34,878 nucleotides of DNA from a virus, in IMG/VR virus record IMGVR_UViG_3300027977_000106, positions 1 through 34,878 of that record; one strand, 5' to 3'. Positions 15,094-22,924 of this stretch are shown piece by piece (positions within the stretch are counted from its first letter, which is position 1; each line of letters begins with the position of its first letter). Below the pieces are notes generated by a model, which did no database searches, was not told the DNA's origin, and worked only from the letters and a program-made list of their open reading frames with translations. The translations under genes were made by a program, and so were the position numbers.

Positions 15094-16785
15094 CTACCCA
15101 ATGAATAATGTTTTTTGCCGTGGTGGTTGCAGTTTCGCCAAACGAAACGCCATCAAGCACGAAACGATAGGGTCGATCTTGTCGCTCGATGTCTTTTTAC
15201 AAGGCATCCAGCGGTCTTCGCCATCCTTCTTGATCGACAGATTGTCCACTGCCCATGCTAGCACTTCGTCTCCGTTGTGTCGAATCTTGTCCTTGTGGAG
15301 CAGATCAACGAAGTCTTGCAGTGGCTCATTGTACATTATGTAGTTCTGCCGAAACTCCACAACAGGGAAACCGGACTTCTGAAAATTCTCGATGGTTCCA
15401 AGGCAGTTATGAGGGTCAAAAGCAACTTTATCCAATGTTTCCGCAAAACTCTGGTCTAAGATGCATTTTTCGATGTCAGACACAACGAATTCGCTTTTGA
15501 TAATCTTTCCATCGTAAAGCCAAACCGCCCAAGGCATTTCATTGATCTTTCGCTTTGTGTCGACCGATATGAAAGCTTTTTGCCAAACTTCGTAATGGTA
15601 AACATATTCTGTCTCGCCGGTTTCTGGGTTCACTTTCTCTTCGTCAACGAATCGAGCAACAAATCCAGCTGATCCCAAGTCGTCTCGACCACCAATATCT
15701 CCAGCGCCGCAAATGCAATCAGCTTGTTCAAGTGGCGTAAATGGCTTGTGTGCCGACTTCCATTGTTCCGCTTCGATTGCCTTAGATGTTGCAGACACTC
15801 GGCGATTCAAGTGAAAACGAAGAAAATCATTCTTCGTCATTGGCTTGTGTTTTGCTTCACGACACATTTGTCGCATCGGCTCAATTTTGGCGGAGATTCC
15901 AAGATTCGGATTCGCTTTTATCCAGACGCTTTCATCGTCCCAAGCGTCATCTTTGTCGAGCATGTAAAGCATCGCAAAAAGCTCTTCATCTTCGACAATT
16001 CCATCGAGAACTTTTTGCGCGTAATCTAGCTCTTCTTGCCAGATGATACTGTTATCGTCTCCTTCTGTTGTGATGATCGCAAACAACGGTTGCCGGCGAG
16101 CACCTGAACCCGTTGTCATCGTGCCGTAAAACTTGCGATGTCGTTCTAGCCATTCGTGCATTTCGTCAAAAAATACAGTGTGCGGATTAAGACCAGAAAA
16201 GGGCTTGTCTGCTCCAAGGGGCTTGATGTAGCTATTGTTGATTGCGTAAGAAATCAAGTTAGTAATACTCTTCGAATGCTTGCAAAGACCAGGGCTCTTG
16301 TCTCGCATTAAAACGCATTCATTGAAAACCATCTTCGCTTGATCAATCTTCGTTGCCGTGGTCAAGATTTGAGCACCAGGCTCACCGTCTGCGATCGCCA
16401 TGTAATGGGCTAAGCCGGCAAACTCCGTCGACTTGCCGTTTTTTCGAGCTACTAATTTGATGTACTTGCGAAATTTTCGTGTCCCATCGAGTCGCTTCCA
16501 GCCAAAGAGACACCAGTTACAAAATGCTTGCCATGGTTCAAGTTCAAATGGCCGGCCTGCCCACTCGCCCACTGAATGCTTGATGATTCGTGGAAAAAAA
16601 TCGCATGCTTTTTTTGCTGATTGTGGGTCGAAGTAATAGGGAAATGATTCAGTATCTTGCCGTGAAAGATCGCTAAGATGCCTATTGATCGCTAGCTTGA
16701 TGTACTTGCCAGTTGGCATTTCACCGCTTGTGACAGCGTCGATATAGTATTCAACTTTATCTTGAGCTGTTGTTTGGGTGATCAT
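15094..16785 (-). CDS. terL: Terminase large subunit
   Basis: The 563-residue packaging motor has the ATPase domain with Walker A ARKNGKS (residues 113-119) and Walker B VFFDE (204-208), a coupling-type motif IITTEG near 237-242, and a RuvC-like nuclease domain beginning at GAGDIGGRDD with its first acidic residue at Asp363. Length is typical for the HK97/YmfN-type group. It is preceded by the small subunit with a 4-base gap. Confidence 0.95.
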   Translation of the reverse strand: MITQTTAQDKVEYYIDAVTSGEMPTGKYIKLAINRHLSDLSRQDTESFPYYFDPQSAKKACDFFPRIIKHSVGEWAGRPFELEPWQAFCNWCLFGWKRLDGTRKFRKYIKLVARKNGKSTEFAGLAHYMAIADGEPGAQILTTATKIDQAKMVFNECVLMRDKSPGLCKHSKSITNLISYAINNSYIKPLGADKPFSGLNPHTVFFDEMHEWLERHRKFYGTMTTGSGARRQPLFAIITTEGDDNSIIWQEELDYAQKVLDGIVEDEELFAMLYMLDKDDAWDDESVWIKANPNLGISAKIEPMRQMCREAKHKPMTKNDFLRFHLNRRVSATSKAIEAEQWKSAHKPFTPLEQADCICGAGDIGGRDDLGSAGFVARFVDEEKVNPETGETEYVYHYEVWQKAFISVDTKRKINEMPWAVWLYDGKIIKSEFVVSDIEKCILDQSFAETLDKVAFDPHNCLGTIENFQKSGFPVVEFRQNYIMYNEPLQDFVDLLHKDKIRHNGDEVLAWAVDNLSIKKDGEDRWMPCKKTSSDKIDPIVSCLMAFRLAKLQPPRQKTLFIG

Positions 16786-16789
16786 CTTG

Positions 16790-17209
16790 TTATCCGCATG
16801 CCAAGAACTTTTTCAAGTCGTCCTCCTCTTCACTGCCTCCGCCTAATTGTATTCGCTTTCGATCAGCTGGAGATAATCCAACCACCGCAGAAATTTGCAA
16901 AATCTTTTGCGAACACTGGTTAAAAGCCTGCCGAATGTCGGCATCTGCTGGATCGAGTAAGAAGCTTCTATTTAGTTTTCGCATGGCACAAATGTAAGCA
17001 GAAAGGATCTGCAAGAGAGCGGAATCAGCTTTCTTCATTGTCTCTGTTGGAAGCGAAGAGACAATGTCGTCCCAAACTTTTTGTTGTTCGACCGTTAATC
17101 CTTTTGGCTTAACTGGACCACCTTTTGTGTCGACTAGGTCTTTGCCGTCTTTGATTGCTCGATTGCTTTTGTTTCTTGCTCCACCGCTTCTACCTGGTCT
17201 ACCTGCCAT
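16790..17209 (-). CDS. terS: Terminase small subunit, P27 family
   Basis: The 139-residue protein starts with the basic Gly/Arg-rich segment MAGRPGRSGGARNKSN typical of the P27 group, followed by LTVEQQKVWDDIVSSL and the ADSALLQILSAYICAMRKL helices, and ends with a helical region LSPADRKRIQLGG common to the family. It should recognise the packaging site and load the large subunit. It overlaps the HNH gene by one base. Confidence 0.9.
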   Translation of the reverse strand: MAGRPGRSGGARNKSNRAIKDGKDLVDTKGGPVKPKGLTVEQQKVWDDIVSSLPTETMKKADSALLQILSAYICAMRKLNRSFLLDPADADIRQAFNQCSQKILQISAVVGLSPADRKRIQLGGGSEEEDDLKKFLACG

Positions 17210-17532
17210 TATCTACCCTCTCGCTCTCGTACAGCGTGATGTCGATCGCATAAATTCATTACATTGTTTCGGTCTAGTCTTAGTTCTGGAGCGTCGATTA
17301 TCTTCTGAATGTGATGTCTTCCATCTCCAGGGTTAACTATACCCTCTTCTAAGCAATCTGGACAAAGAGGATCTTCTTTTGCAATCGTCTGCGAAAGCTT
17401 CCGCCAGTCGTGCCCATAGCCACGCTCTTTCGTGGTCTTTCCGTGTCCAGATCTTTTGCCGCGGCTACACTTCTGGCATCGCTCGTTTCTGGGATGTACA
17501 TTACCGCAGCTGCAAAGAGTGTTTGCCGTCAC
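17209..17532 (-). CDS. HNH endonuclease next to the terminase
   Basis: The roughly 107-residue protein begins with two zinc-binding CxxC-type pairs (CSCG and CQKC) and contains the HNH core: YGHDWRKLSQTIAKEDPLCPDC, then GRHHIQKI and DRNNVMNLCDRHHAVRE. In HK97-like phages an HNH protein beside the terminase is needed for efficient genome cutting; the same role is inferred here. I use GTG at 17532 because it overlaps the upstream TGA as GTGA; the longer frame from 17628 runs deep into the upstream gene. Confidence 0.88.
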   Translation of the reverse strand: MTANTLCSCGNVHPRNERCQKCSRGKRSGHGKTTKERGYGHDWRKLSQTIAKEDPLCPDCLEEGIVNPGDGRHHIQKIIDAPELRLDRNNVMNLCDRHHAVREREGR

Positions 17533-18203
17533 AGTACCGCAGTGTCCTTTACTAAGATGATTCCATCGGCTGGAGATGCCTTGTAGTATTGGCTCGACTC
17601 GTCGGCGATGTCGTTTACAAGAGACCAAACAAGCGATCTCTCTTTACTTGTCGACGCAACGTTCGGTTTCCAATAAAACTGATTATTGTCAGTTCCTATT
17701 ACGCTAACCGTCTGCTCTTGGAGAGATGTTGCACCAGGCACACTAACCAAAAACTTGAGTCCAGTGTAAACCGTCAAATTGACTGGATCGTCGTTTTCGT
17801 CGAGGATTGTTACCAGTATCCAGCCCTGCGTTCCCTTACGAATCGTGATTGTGTTCGCTTCGATCATTGCATCTTGGCGAGCGAATGCCGGCGTGATATT
17901 GATTGTCTGTTCAAGACTAGCATCATCCACCAAATAACTACCAGCTACGTCTGACTCGATATACAGATCGCCTCCATAAGCTATTGGTGTTCCAGATTGG
18001 CAGACGCGAACCTTGAACCAACCATTTATTGCGTCATCCACAACGGCTGTAAATCGTCCCGCTCTGTCTTCGTCTTCGGTTAGAGTGTCACCGCTGCCGC
18101 CGCCATTTTCGATTTCGCCTGTGGTGGGGTTGACCAACTCAATGGTCAATGACGTCTCATCGCGCAAATCGTCATTGATTAAGATGATTGTTTTGTTTGC
18201 CAT
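17529..18203 (-). CDS. Tail-appendage or baseplate protein
   Basis: The 224-residue protein has two beta-rich halves. The first begins MANKTIILINDDLRDETSL and has an acidic GGGSGDTLTEDEDRAGRF linker near residues 33-50. The second contains NTITIRKGTQGWILVTI and DENDDPVNLTVYTGLKFLVS, a pattern I know from BppU-type baseplate proteins, where a domain of this kind anchors receptor-binding proteins. It lies downstream of the fibre gene. The assignment is by pattern only. ATG at 18203 is chosen over a TTG at 18212. Confidence 0.62.
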   Translation of the reverse strand: MANKTIILINDDLRDETSLTIELVNPTTGEIENGGGSGDTLTEDEDRAGRFTAVVDDAINGWFKVRVCQSGTPIAYGGDLYIESDVAGSYLVDDASLEQTINITPAFARQDAMIEANTITIRKGTQGWILVTILDENDDPVNLTVYTGLKFLVSVPGATSLQEQTVSVIGTDNNQFYWKPNVASTSKERSLVWSLVNDIADESSQYYKASPADGIILVKDTAVL

Positions 18204-18208
18204 GACGA

Positions 18209-18745
18209 TCAATCGCTCCCGTCATCAATGTACGCTTCTGCCCGTGTCCCGTCCTGTAATAGTGCTCCCGCTCTCTCATCGGTTACCATGCCGAATGAAC
18301 GCAAATAACCTACAGCTTGCCGCATCTCAACTGAGTCGAGTTCGATTCTCCAATCATTGGATTTATAGGCCAACAGCATTTGTGAAATAGCCTGCACGTT
18401 CGGATCATCGGACGAAAATAATTGAGCTAATTCCGTCGATGTTATTCGATTTAAGAATGCGTTAGCTTCAATTGTTCTGGGATCGAAGTTTACTTGCGTG
18501 ATGAGTTCTGCGATTCTTGCATAGGCTAATTCAAGTTTTATCAAAAGATCGTCACGTTGGGCAATCACCCCAGCTGAAAATTCAGATTTGAATGAGAGAA
18601 ACGCGGGGTCGGATGTACCCGCTAGCGGTTCGGGGTCACCTTCAATAACTCTCCCTTCTACTTCCAATAAATACCGAATAGATGCTCCGGCAATGCTTCC
18701 ATCGGAATTTAGCCTCAACAGCACTTCGTAAGGTGTTTTTGTCAT
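18209..18745 (-). CDS. Fibre-associated protein of unknown family
   Basis: The 178-residue protein follows the tail-fibre gene with a one-base TAATG overlap. It starts MTKTPYEVLLRLNSDGSIAG, suggesting a beta hairpin, and continues with long helices (IAQRDDLLIKLELAYARIAELI near residues 65-85, and DPNVQAISQMLLAYKS). A beta N-terminus plus helical body is seen in fibre chaperones and in proteins that cap or attach fibres, which fits its place, but I know no specific family. The start is fixed by the coupled stop. Confidence 0.62.
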   Translation of the reverse strand: MTKTPYEVLLRLNSDGSIAGASIRYLLEVEGRVIEGDPEPLAGTSDPAFLSFKSEFSAGVIAQRDDLLIKLELAYARIAELITQVNFDPRTIEANAFLNRITSTELAQLFSSDDPNVQAISQMLLAYKSNDWRIELDSVEMRQAVGYLRSFGMVTDERAGALLQDGTRAEAYIDDGSD

Positions 18746-19695
18746 TATGCTACCACAACTTTCCAATCTGTTCCGTTTGAGTAAACAACAGCACGATTAG
18801 CCCCACTACCGGCAACCGTTGAACCGTTCGTTGTTATGCTTGAATCTGTTACCTGGGCCAGCCTACCGGCATTAGCTGAAGCCGAAGGTAAGGTAGTTAC
18901 AGTATACGTACCAAGAGCCACTAAACCGTTAACCGTTAAGTTTGTAAGGAACGTAGCTTCTGTTGCCGTAAGTGTTAACCTATTCGATAAGCCAGTTTGC
19001 AGGCTTAATTGAGTTAACCCACTAAGCCTTAGCCCAGGTGCGCCGTCGGTGCGGAAATCAATTCGGTTATTGCCGTTTGATGAATGGTTGATATAGGTTG
19101 CCGCGCCCACAACCGAAATTGGTTTTACAAACTGGCTTTCGGAACCTATCGAAATTGCGGCTGTATTTGGGTTGCCGGACGAAATCAACAAAGTTGTATC
19201 GTAATTACCTGCATAACCGGCCTGAATTCGCCCAGTCGTGCCCGATACGCTATTGACGAAGTTTAGCCCGTCTGTCGTGACATTTGAGGATGTTTGAGTG
19301 ATATTTCGGCAAGAGAGGTTGCCACTGGACGTAATTGCCCCACAACCCACCGTACCAAGACCGCTTGCGTTGCCCGAATCATCAACAGTTATCGCAGAAT
19401 CTTGGACAGTAGCCCCGTCAGTTCCATTGGCACGCAAAAGACGGTTATCGTTGGAACCTGTTGAACCGCCAATCTTCGCATCTATGTCACTTTGTAGACT
19501 CGCAAAAATAACACTTAGGGCGGAATTATCTTCGGGGTCGCCTGTTATGTCTTCAAAATTGGTAGAAGAGATAGCTTGACGCGATACGTTTCCATTCGTG
19601 TCAATCGTTAATATTTCTATCTCAGACGGAAGAGACGATAACCAAGTCGATTTTATTCCGCCCCATTTCAAGGGTGCTCTAGGTGTTAGCGTCAT
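18745..19695 (-). CDS. Tail fibre or receptor-binding protein
   Basis: The 316-residue protein has typical phage-fibre composition: rich in Gly, Ser, Thr and Asn, nearly free of Lys and Cys, with short beta repeats such as NRLLRANGTDGATVQDSAITV near residues 85-105 and VNGLVALGTYTVTTLPSAS near 265. The end, GSGANRAVVYSNGTDWKVV, is a C-terminal motif I associate with many phage fibre proteins. It probably trimerises and binds the host. ATG at 19695 is chosen because AAAGGG lies 6 bases upstream. It is unusual that a fibre gene sits between the lysis genes and the terminase. Confidence 0.75.
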   Translation of the reverse strand: MTLTPRAPLKWGGIKSTWLSSLPSEIEILTIDTNGNVSRQAISSTNFEDITGDPEDNSALSVIFASLQSDIDAKIGGSTGSNDNRLLRANGTDGATVQDSAITVDDSGNASGLGTVGCGAITSSGNLSCRNITQTSSNVTTDGLNFVNSVSGTTGRIQAGYAGNYDTTLLISSGNPNTAAISIGSESQFVKPISVVGAATYINHSSNGNNRIDFRTDGAPGLRLSGLTQLSLQTGLSNRLTLTATEATFLTNLTVNGLVALGTYTVTTLPSASANAGRLAQVTDSSITTNGSTVAGSGANRAVVYSNGTDWKVVVA

Positions 19696-19885
19696 CGAAT
19701 ACCCTTTCATAAATGTACGAATTGGCACAATGATCGGCTTCTAGGAAGAAAATCTTGTTGATGTACCACTTGAGCCAATGATTTTTTAGATGGCAATAAC
19801 TCGATAACATCCAATTGCAATCACCAAAGATGATCGCAGTCAATAATCTCGAAAAAGCAACTTGGATGTGGTCAAGTCGATTCAT
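19679..19885 (-). CDS. Small protein before the tail fibre
   Basis: The 68-residue product is rich in aromatics, histidine and cysteine (WMLSSYCHLKNHWLKWYINK, residues 25-44, then ADHCANSYIYERVF). The ATG overlaps the TGA of the membrane-protein gene as ATGA, and its stop lies 17 bases inside the fibre gene, which supports translation. The His and Cys spacing could bind a metal, though no complete zinc motif is visible. Function unknown. Confidence 0.5.
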   Translation of the reverse strand: MNRLDHIQVAFSRLLTAIIFGDCNWMLSSYCHLKNHWLKWYINKIFFLEADHCANSYIYERVFDDANT

Positions 19886-20271
19886 CCCTCAGTCCTTTCT
19901 CTTGCAGCTTCGAAAATGCCATCAACCTTCCCAAGCTCTTTACGTGCGCTTTCGCGATCGCCGTCGATAATATGAATGCCGGCTGTCGTGAGTCGATGAA
20001 TTGCTTGATGAGTTACATTGTGGCCAAAAGAGCTTGCAGCCATCGATCTTTCTAGTTTTGAAAGCGTCTGCGCGTTTTGCTCTTGGATTTTGATTGAGCT
20101 TTCCACGAAACTAATGTGACTCTGTGCGATCTTTGGACCGTATTGCTTGACAAGCGAAAAGAGTAGGTAAATAAACGGCGCCGCAAATAGAAGTAGGCAT
20201 GTAAAAGGCACGCCCACCGTTTGAATGAACGTGCCTACTTTGTCCCAATCCCAAGCGATTTCACTAATCAT
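19882..20271 (-). CDS. Single-span membrane protein with coiled coil
   Basis: The 129-residue protein has one strong membrane helix at about residues 19-41 (VGVPFTCLLLFAAPFIYLLF), then a long amphipathic helix (ISFVESSIKIQEQNAQTLSKLE, about 53-75) and a helical C-terminus. This layout resembles membrane-anchored accessory lysis proteins (spanins or holin partners), but no signature proves it. It follows the secreted cysteine-containing protein by 4 bases, in a cassette of small envelope proteins. Confidence 0.62.
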   Translation of the reverse strand: MISEIAWDWDKVGTFIQTVGVPFTCLLLFAAPFIYLLFSLVKQYGPKIAQSHISFVESSIKIQEQNAQTLSKLERSMAASSFGHNVTHQAIHRLTTAGIHIIDGDRESARKELGKVDGIFEAARERTEG

Positions 20272-20275
20272 TCAA

Positions 20276-20818
20276 TCACCTTCGTCGACAAAAAAGCCCT
20301 CCAAGCCTCGCAAGTGGACGAAATGCACGATTTCGCACTGGCGCAGTCGATACAGTCCTCGAAGAAGATTGTACCACACTGGGCGCCTCAAAGAAAATAT
20401 CTCGCTCTTCGATCACTGGATAGGATGTATCTTCGATGTACCTTACAGATGGTGCATTTACTTTTCGACAAACGCCATTTTCACAAATCGTTTGCACTTG
20501 ACTGGATTGCACAATTCTTCCTTGCGTCCGACTTGGCGTTGATGCTGAAGCAAACGGTTTGACCGCAGCGTCGGCAACGCAAATGCCGTTTACACATCGA
20601 AATACTTGGCTAACCGTCCCATCGGGTCGGACAATCTTGCACTGTCCGTTGTAGCCTTTGTCGCAAACAACCATCTCGGGACCAGACTCGGAAGCCTCGA
20701 CGATAAAATCACTCTCTTGCTCGGCGATCGCAAACGGCTGATTCGATGCACCCAAGCTAAAAAGCCAACCCAAAGCAATGACCAAACCTAGAAACAAACC
20801 TGTCTTAATTCCGTTCAT
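20276..20818 (-). CDS. Secreted or anchored cysteine-containing protein
   Basis: The 180-residue protein begins with a signal-like segment (MNGIKTGLFLGLVIALGWLF, then SLGASNQPF), so it is probably exported or membrane-tethered. The mature part has paired-cysteine patches: VVCDKGYNGQCKIV, FRCVNGICV and TICENGVCRKV. The basic end RLGGLFCRRR resembles C-termini common in planctomycete proteins, a host hint from memory. Function unknown; it is probably an envelope protein of the lysis cassette. The start at 20818 overlaps the stop of the cysteine-peptidase gene (ATGA), which I prefer over 20842. Confidence 0.68.
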   Translation of the reverse strand: MNGIKTGLFLGLVIALGWLFSLGASNQPFAIAEQESDFIVEASESGPEMVVCDKGYNGQCKIVRPDGTVSQVFRCVNGICVADAAVKPFASASTPSRTQGRIVQSSQVQTICENGVCRKVNAPSVRYIEDTSYPVIEERDIFFEAPSVVQSSSRTVSTAPVRNRAFRPLARLGGLFCRRR

Positions 20819-21621
20819 AACGTAACTTGTGGCGTTCGCCACTCTCCTTCTATTGGATCTGTAACACCCCGAATCAACGTAAAAGCGTGGTTCCTGTTGG
20901 GACCGCTTAAATGCTTATCCCATGTTACCCGATGTCGTCCATTCTGTCCAAATCGATTCGAATGTGAATTGTGGACATCGTAGACATATTTACCTCGCAT
21001 AATGGTAACATCGTCGACGTTTTCAGCATGATTGCCTCCGCCGTTACTGGATGCCGATATTCCATCGCTATCAAGAGATGCCATCCGTCCTTGATCGAAT
21101 TCAGTCGCAATCACGCCAATAAAGCCGTTGGCGAGCCCACTGGCGAGCCCTTCATCGCTATCGACACGATAAGCTTCAAAAGCCCGAAAATTCTTTGCCG
21201 CATTCCTTGCGGCTTGTGACATTTTACTGAATCGATACTCCCACTGTTTGACCAATTCTTCAGGCGCAATGCCCTGTTCTTCGCTCGCTTTCGCTCCGTC
21301 ATCGAGCATGGCTCCAGCATCTCGACCACCATTGATCAAGCTGTAAATGTAATCGCCGGAAAGCTTCACCCAAATCAAGCCGAAAAGTATTCTTGCTTTC
21401 TCAAGTGCCAGCGCATAGGCATAGCCGCAACAAGCAGACATCATCGACTGGTTTTTAGTAAACTCTGCACCAAAGATCTGCCGGCGTGGAGTTCTTCTAG
21501 GATCTGATAGTCGCTTCTCGATCTCTGTTCGCGTAAGCATTAGCTTGCTGTCTTCGATCGACTTCAATCGAAGAGGACGTGACGCTGGAGTGAGTAGACC
21601 AAGTCCGTATTGTTCGCTCAT
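20815..21621 (-). CDS. Papain-family (C1-like) cysteine peptidase
   Basis: The 268-residue protein carries the papain triad in order. Gln58 and Cys64 lie in NQSMMSACCGYAYALALE, with the same six-residue spacing as Q19 and C25 of papain. His198 lies in GGGNHAENV, and Asn218 lies in HNSHSNRFGQNGRHRV, matching the family's KNSWG..WGENG motif. Between them, LSGDYIYSLINGG and DAGAMLDDGAKASEEQG follow the typical C1 pattern. There is no signal peptide and no inhibitory prodomain. It lies among small membrane proteins in a probable lysis cassette, so it may cut cell-envelope protein or peptidoglycan cross-links, or process virion proteins. No other endolysin is visible in the window. Confidence 0.8.
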   Translation of the reverse strand: MSEQYGLGLLTPASRPLRLKSIEDSKLMLTRTEIEKRLSDPRRTPRRQIFGAEFTKNQSMMSACCGYAYALALEKARILFGLIWVKLSGDYIYSLINGGRDAGAMLDDGAKASEEQGIAPEELVKQWEYRFSKMSQAARNAAKNFRAFEAYRVDSDEGLASGLANGFIGVIATEFDQGRMASLDSDGISASSNGGGNHAENVDDVTIMRGKYVYDVHNSHSNRFGQNGRHRVTWDKHLSGPNRNHAFTLIRGVTDPIEGEWRTPQVTL

Positions 21622-22055
21622 TCGGTGACGTCCTTGCCTGTCGTTTCTTCAATCAGTTTCAGCATAGCTTTTTGCGTGGTGAAATCCGCCATGCGAACGG
21701 CTTTTCCTTTTTCAGCTTCCACGTTGACCATGATCACCGCTGGGATCTTCAGTTTCAGATCACGGTAGGTCTTTGCCTCTTCTTGATCAACATCCATGGG
21801 GCGAAATTTTATGCCGGCTGACGTAAGCCTCTGACGCATCGCAGCATCTTGCAATGTAACAGACAATTCTGGATAGTCCTTAAGCTCGGCGCTCTCGTAA
21901 AGCAGAATGCATCGAGCATCGGGATAGACCGTTTGCGGAATCGGTATCCACTTTGAAAAATCGAAGCTCGATGGAAGCTTGCCGCCAAAAGCGAGAAAGC
22001 CACCGATCGCAATCAGTGCAATCGGTAGCCAAAATGTCTTTTTATTGCTGTTCAC
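21618..22055 (-). CDS. Membrane-anchored thioredoxin-fold protein lacking CxxC
   Basis: The 145-residue protein has an N-terminal membrane helix (FWLPIALIAIGGFLAFGG, about residues 8-25). The following domain shows a thioredoxin-like order: strand RCILLYES, helix, strand IKFRPMDVDQ, helix, then LKIPAVIMVNVE with the proline that is usually cis in this fold. The CxxC catalytic pair is absent (one cysteine only), so redox activity is unlikely. Its role in the lysis and envelope cassette is unknown. ATGA overlap with the peptidase gene suggests joint expression. Confidence 0.65.
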   Translation of the reverse strand: MNSNKKTFWLPIALIAIGGFLAFGGKLPSSFDFSKWIPIPQTVYPDARCILLYESAELKDYPELSVTLQDAAMRQRLTSAGIKFRPMDVDQEEAKTYRDLKLKIPAVIMVNVEAEKGKAVRMADFTTQKAMLKLIEETTGKDVTE

Positions 22056-22341
22056 CAGGCACCTCTTGATTCGGTGTGGTGTACATCATTTGCCCGACTT
22101 CGTCGAGCTTCACTTGTGCAGGGTGTGACGGACTAAGCAATCGCTTCAGCTCAAGAATTTTCGAGTGGATAACAATCAAATCCGTTCCTTGACTGTTAGC
22201 ACCGCTGGAATCCTTTTCCTTGCCGTTCTTCTCCTCTCCCAAAGAGGAACGGCGCCAAGCGTCAATAAATCCGCTTTGCTGCATCGCTAGCCATAGTCCG
22301 CCACACACAAGGATCGCCCAACCGATTATGGTTTGGTTCAT
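22042..22341 (-). CDS. Small single-span membrane protein
   Basis: The 99-residue protein begins with a membrane helix (MNQTIIGWAILVCGGLWLAM) followed by a charged, Gly and Ser-rich linker and a helical C-terminal part (LIVIHSKILELKRLLSPS, about residues 55-72). The order suggests an N-out or N-in membrane anchor with a cytoplasmic or periplasmic stalk, as in spanin-like accessory lysis proteins. No lipobox is visible. It overlaps the downstream gene by 14 bases and the upstream gene by ATGA. Confidence 0.62.
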   Translation of the reverse strand: MNQTIIGWAILVCGGLWLAMQQSGFIDAWRRSSLGEEKNGKEKDSSGANSQGTDLIVIHSKILELKRLLSPSHPAQVKLDEVGQMMYTTPNQEVPGEQQ

Positions 22342-22631
22342 TCGTCGTCGTCCGCGTCTTCCAATGAAACAGGAAGTTTTGGATTATTGATACGGTTGAT
22401 CAACCATTCAGCAATCCACTTCGCAGCAAACATGATAAAGATCTCGACAAGCCAAGCTGGAAAACCAAGCTTCTGAACCTCTTCATTGAAAAGCTGCGTT
22501 GCTAGATCTTGATCGCCGTTGGCTCTTTGCCAACAGTCTTTCGACATCCCCCAGCATCGCCGTCGACCGCGAAGCGTAAGTTTACGAGCTGGTGTAGCGT
22601 AGACTCGAAATTCTTCATTCGTCTGGGACAT
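22338..22631 (-). CDS. Small protein with amphipathic or membrane segment
   Basis: The 97-residue product is basic at the N-terminus (RKLTLRGRRRCWGMSK, about residues 16-31) and has an aromatic-hydrophobic stretch near 58-80 (PAWLVEIFIMFAAKWIAEWL) that could sit in or on a membrane, then an acidic end (SLEDADDDE). It lies between the holin candidate and another membrane protein with overlaps on both sides. I recognise no family. Confidence 0.6.
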   Translation of the reverse strand: MSQTNEEFRVYATPARKLTLRGRRRCWGMSKDCWQRANGDQDLATQLFNEEVQKLGFPAWLVEIFIMFAAKWIAEWLINRINNPKLPVSLEDADDDE

Positions 22632-22851
22632 TCTTCCAGTTCTCCAGTGCTTTAGTCGCCATCGCTAAGGCAAAGGTAATTGCTGCCGCGATCGCGTAGT
22701 TCATGCCACCTTGCTTTTGCAAGTCTGGAATAACCGTCGTGGTCACAAACAACACCAATGGACCAGAAACGGAAAAGATAAAGCTCTTGAAAGCTCGTTT
22801 CAATCCGATCGCTTTAATCGCAAGGACTACGTATTCTTGCCAATTTTTCAT
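22615..22851 (-). CDS. Candidate holin
   Basis: The 78-residue protein has two hydrophobic segments, about residues 26-42 (FSVSGPLVLFVTTTVIP) and 49-67 (GMNYAIAAAITFALAMATK), separated by a short polar turn, with a basic N-terminal helix and a charged end. Size and two-helix layout fit class II holins, which time lysis by opening the inner membrane. It heads the lysis cassette. Assignment is by topology only. Confidence 0.62.
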   Translation of the reverse strand: MKNWQEYVVLAIKAIGLKRAFKSFIFSVSGPLVLFVTTTVIPDLQKQGGMNYAIAAAITFALAMATKALENWKNVPDE

Positions 22852-22892
22852 GTTCTAGCCCCACATTGCCAGCAAAAAAATAAGAAATGCAA

Positions 22893-22915
22893 TTCTGGTC
22901 ACGCAAAGACCAGAA
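22893..22915 (-). terminator. Possible terminator hairpin before the lysis cassette
   Basis: Arms TTCTGGTC and GACCAGAA (8 bases) enclose a 7-base loop, 10 bases past the stop of the dNMP-kinase-like gene. A seven-T run lies about 13 bases further on, not directly after the stem, so termination would be weak. The position fits a boundary between early and late genes. Confidence 0.45.
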
Positions 22916-22924
22916 AGTCAACCA

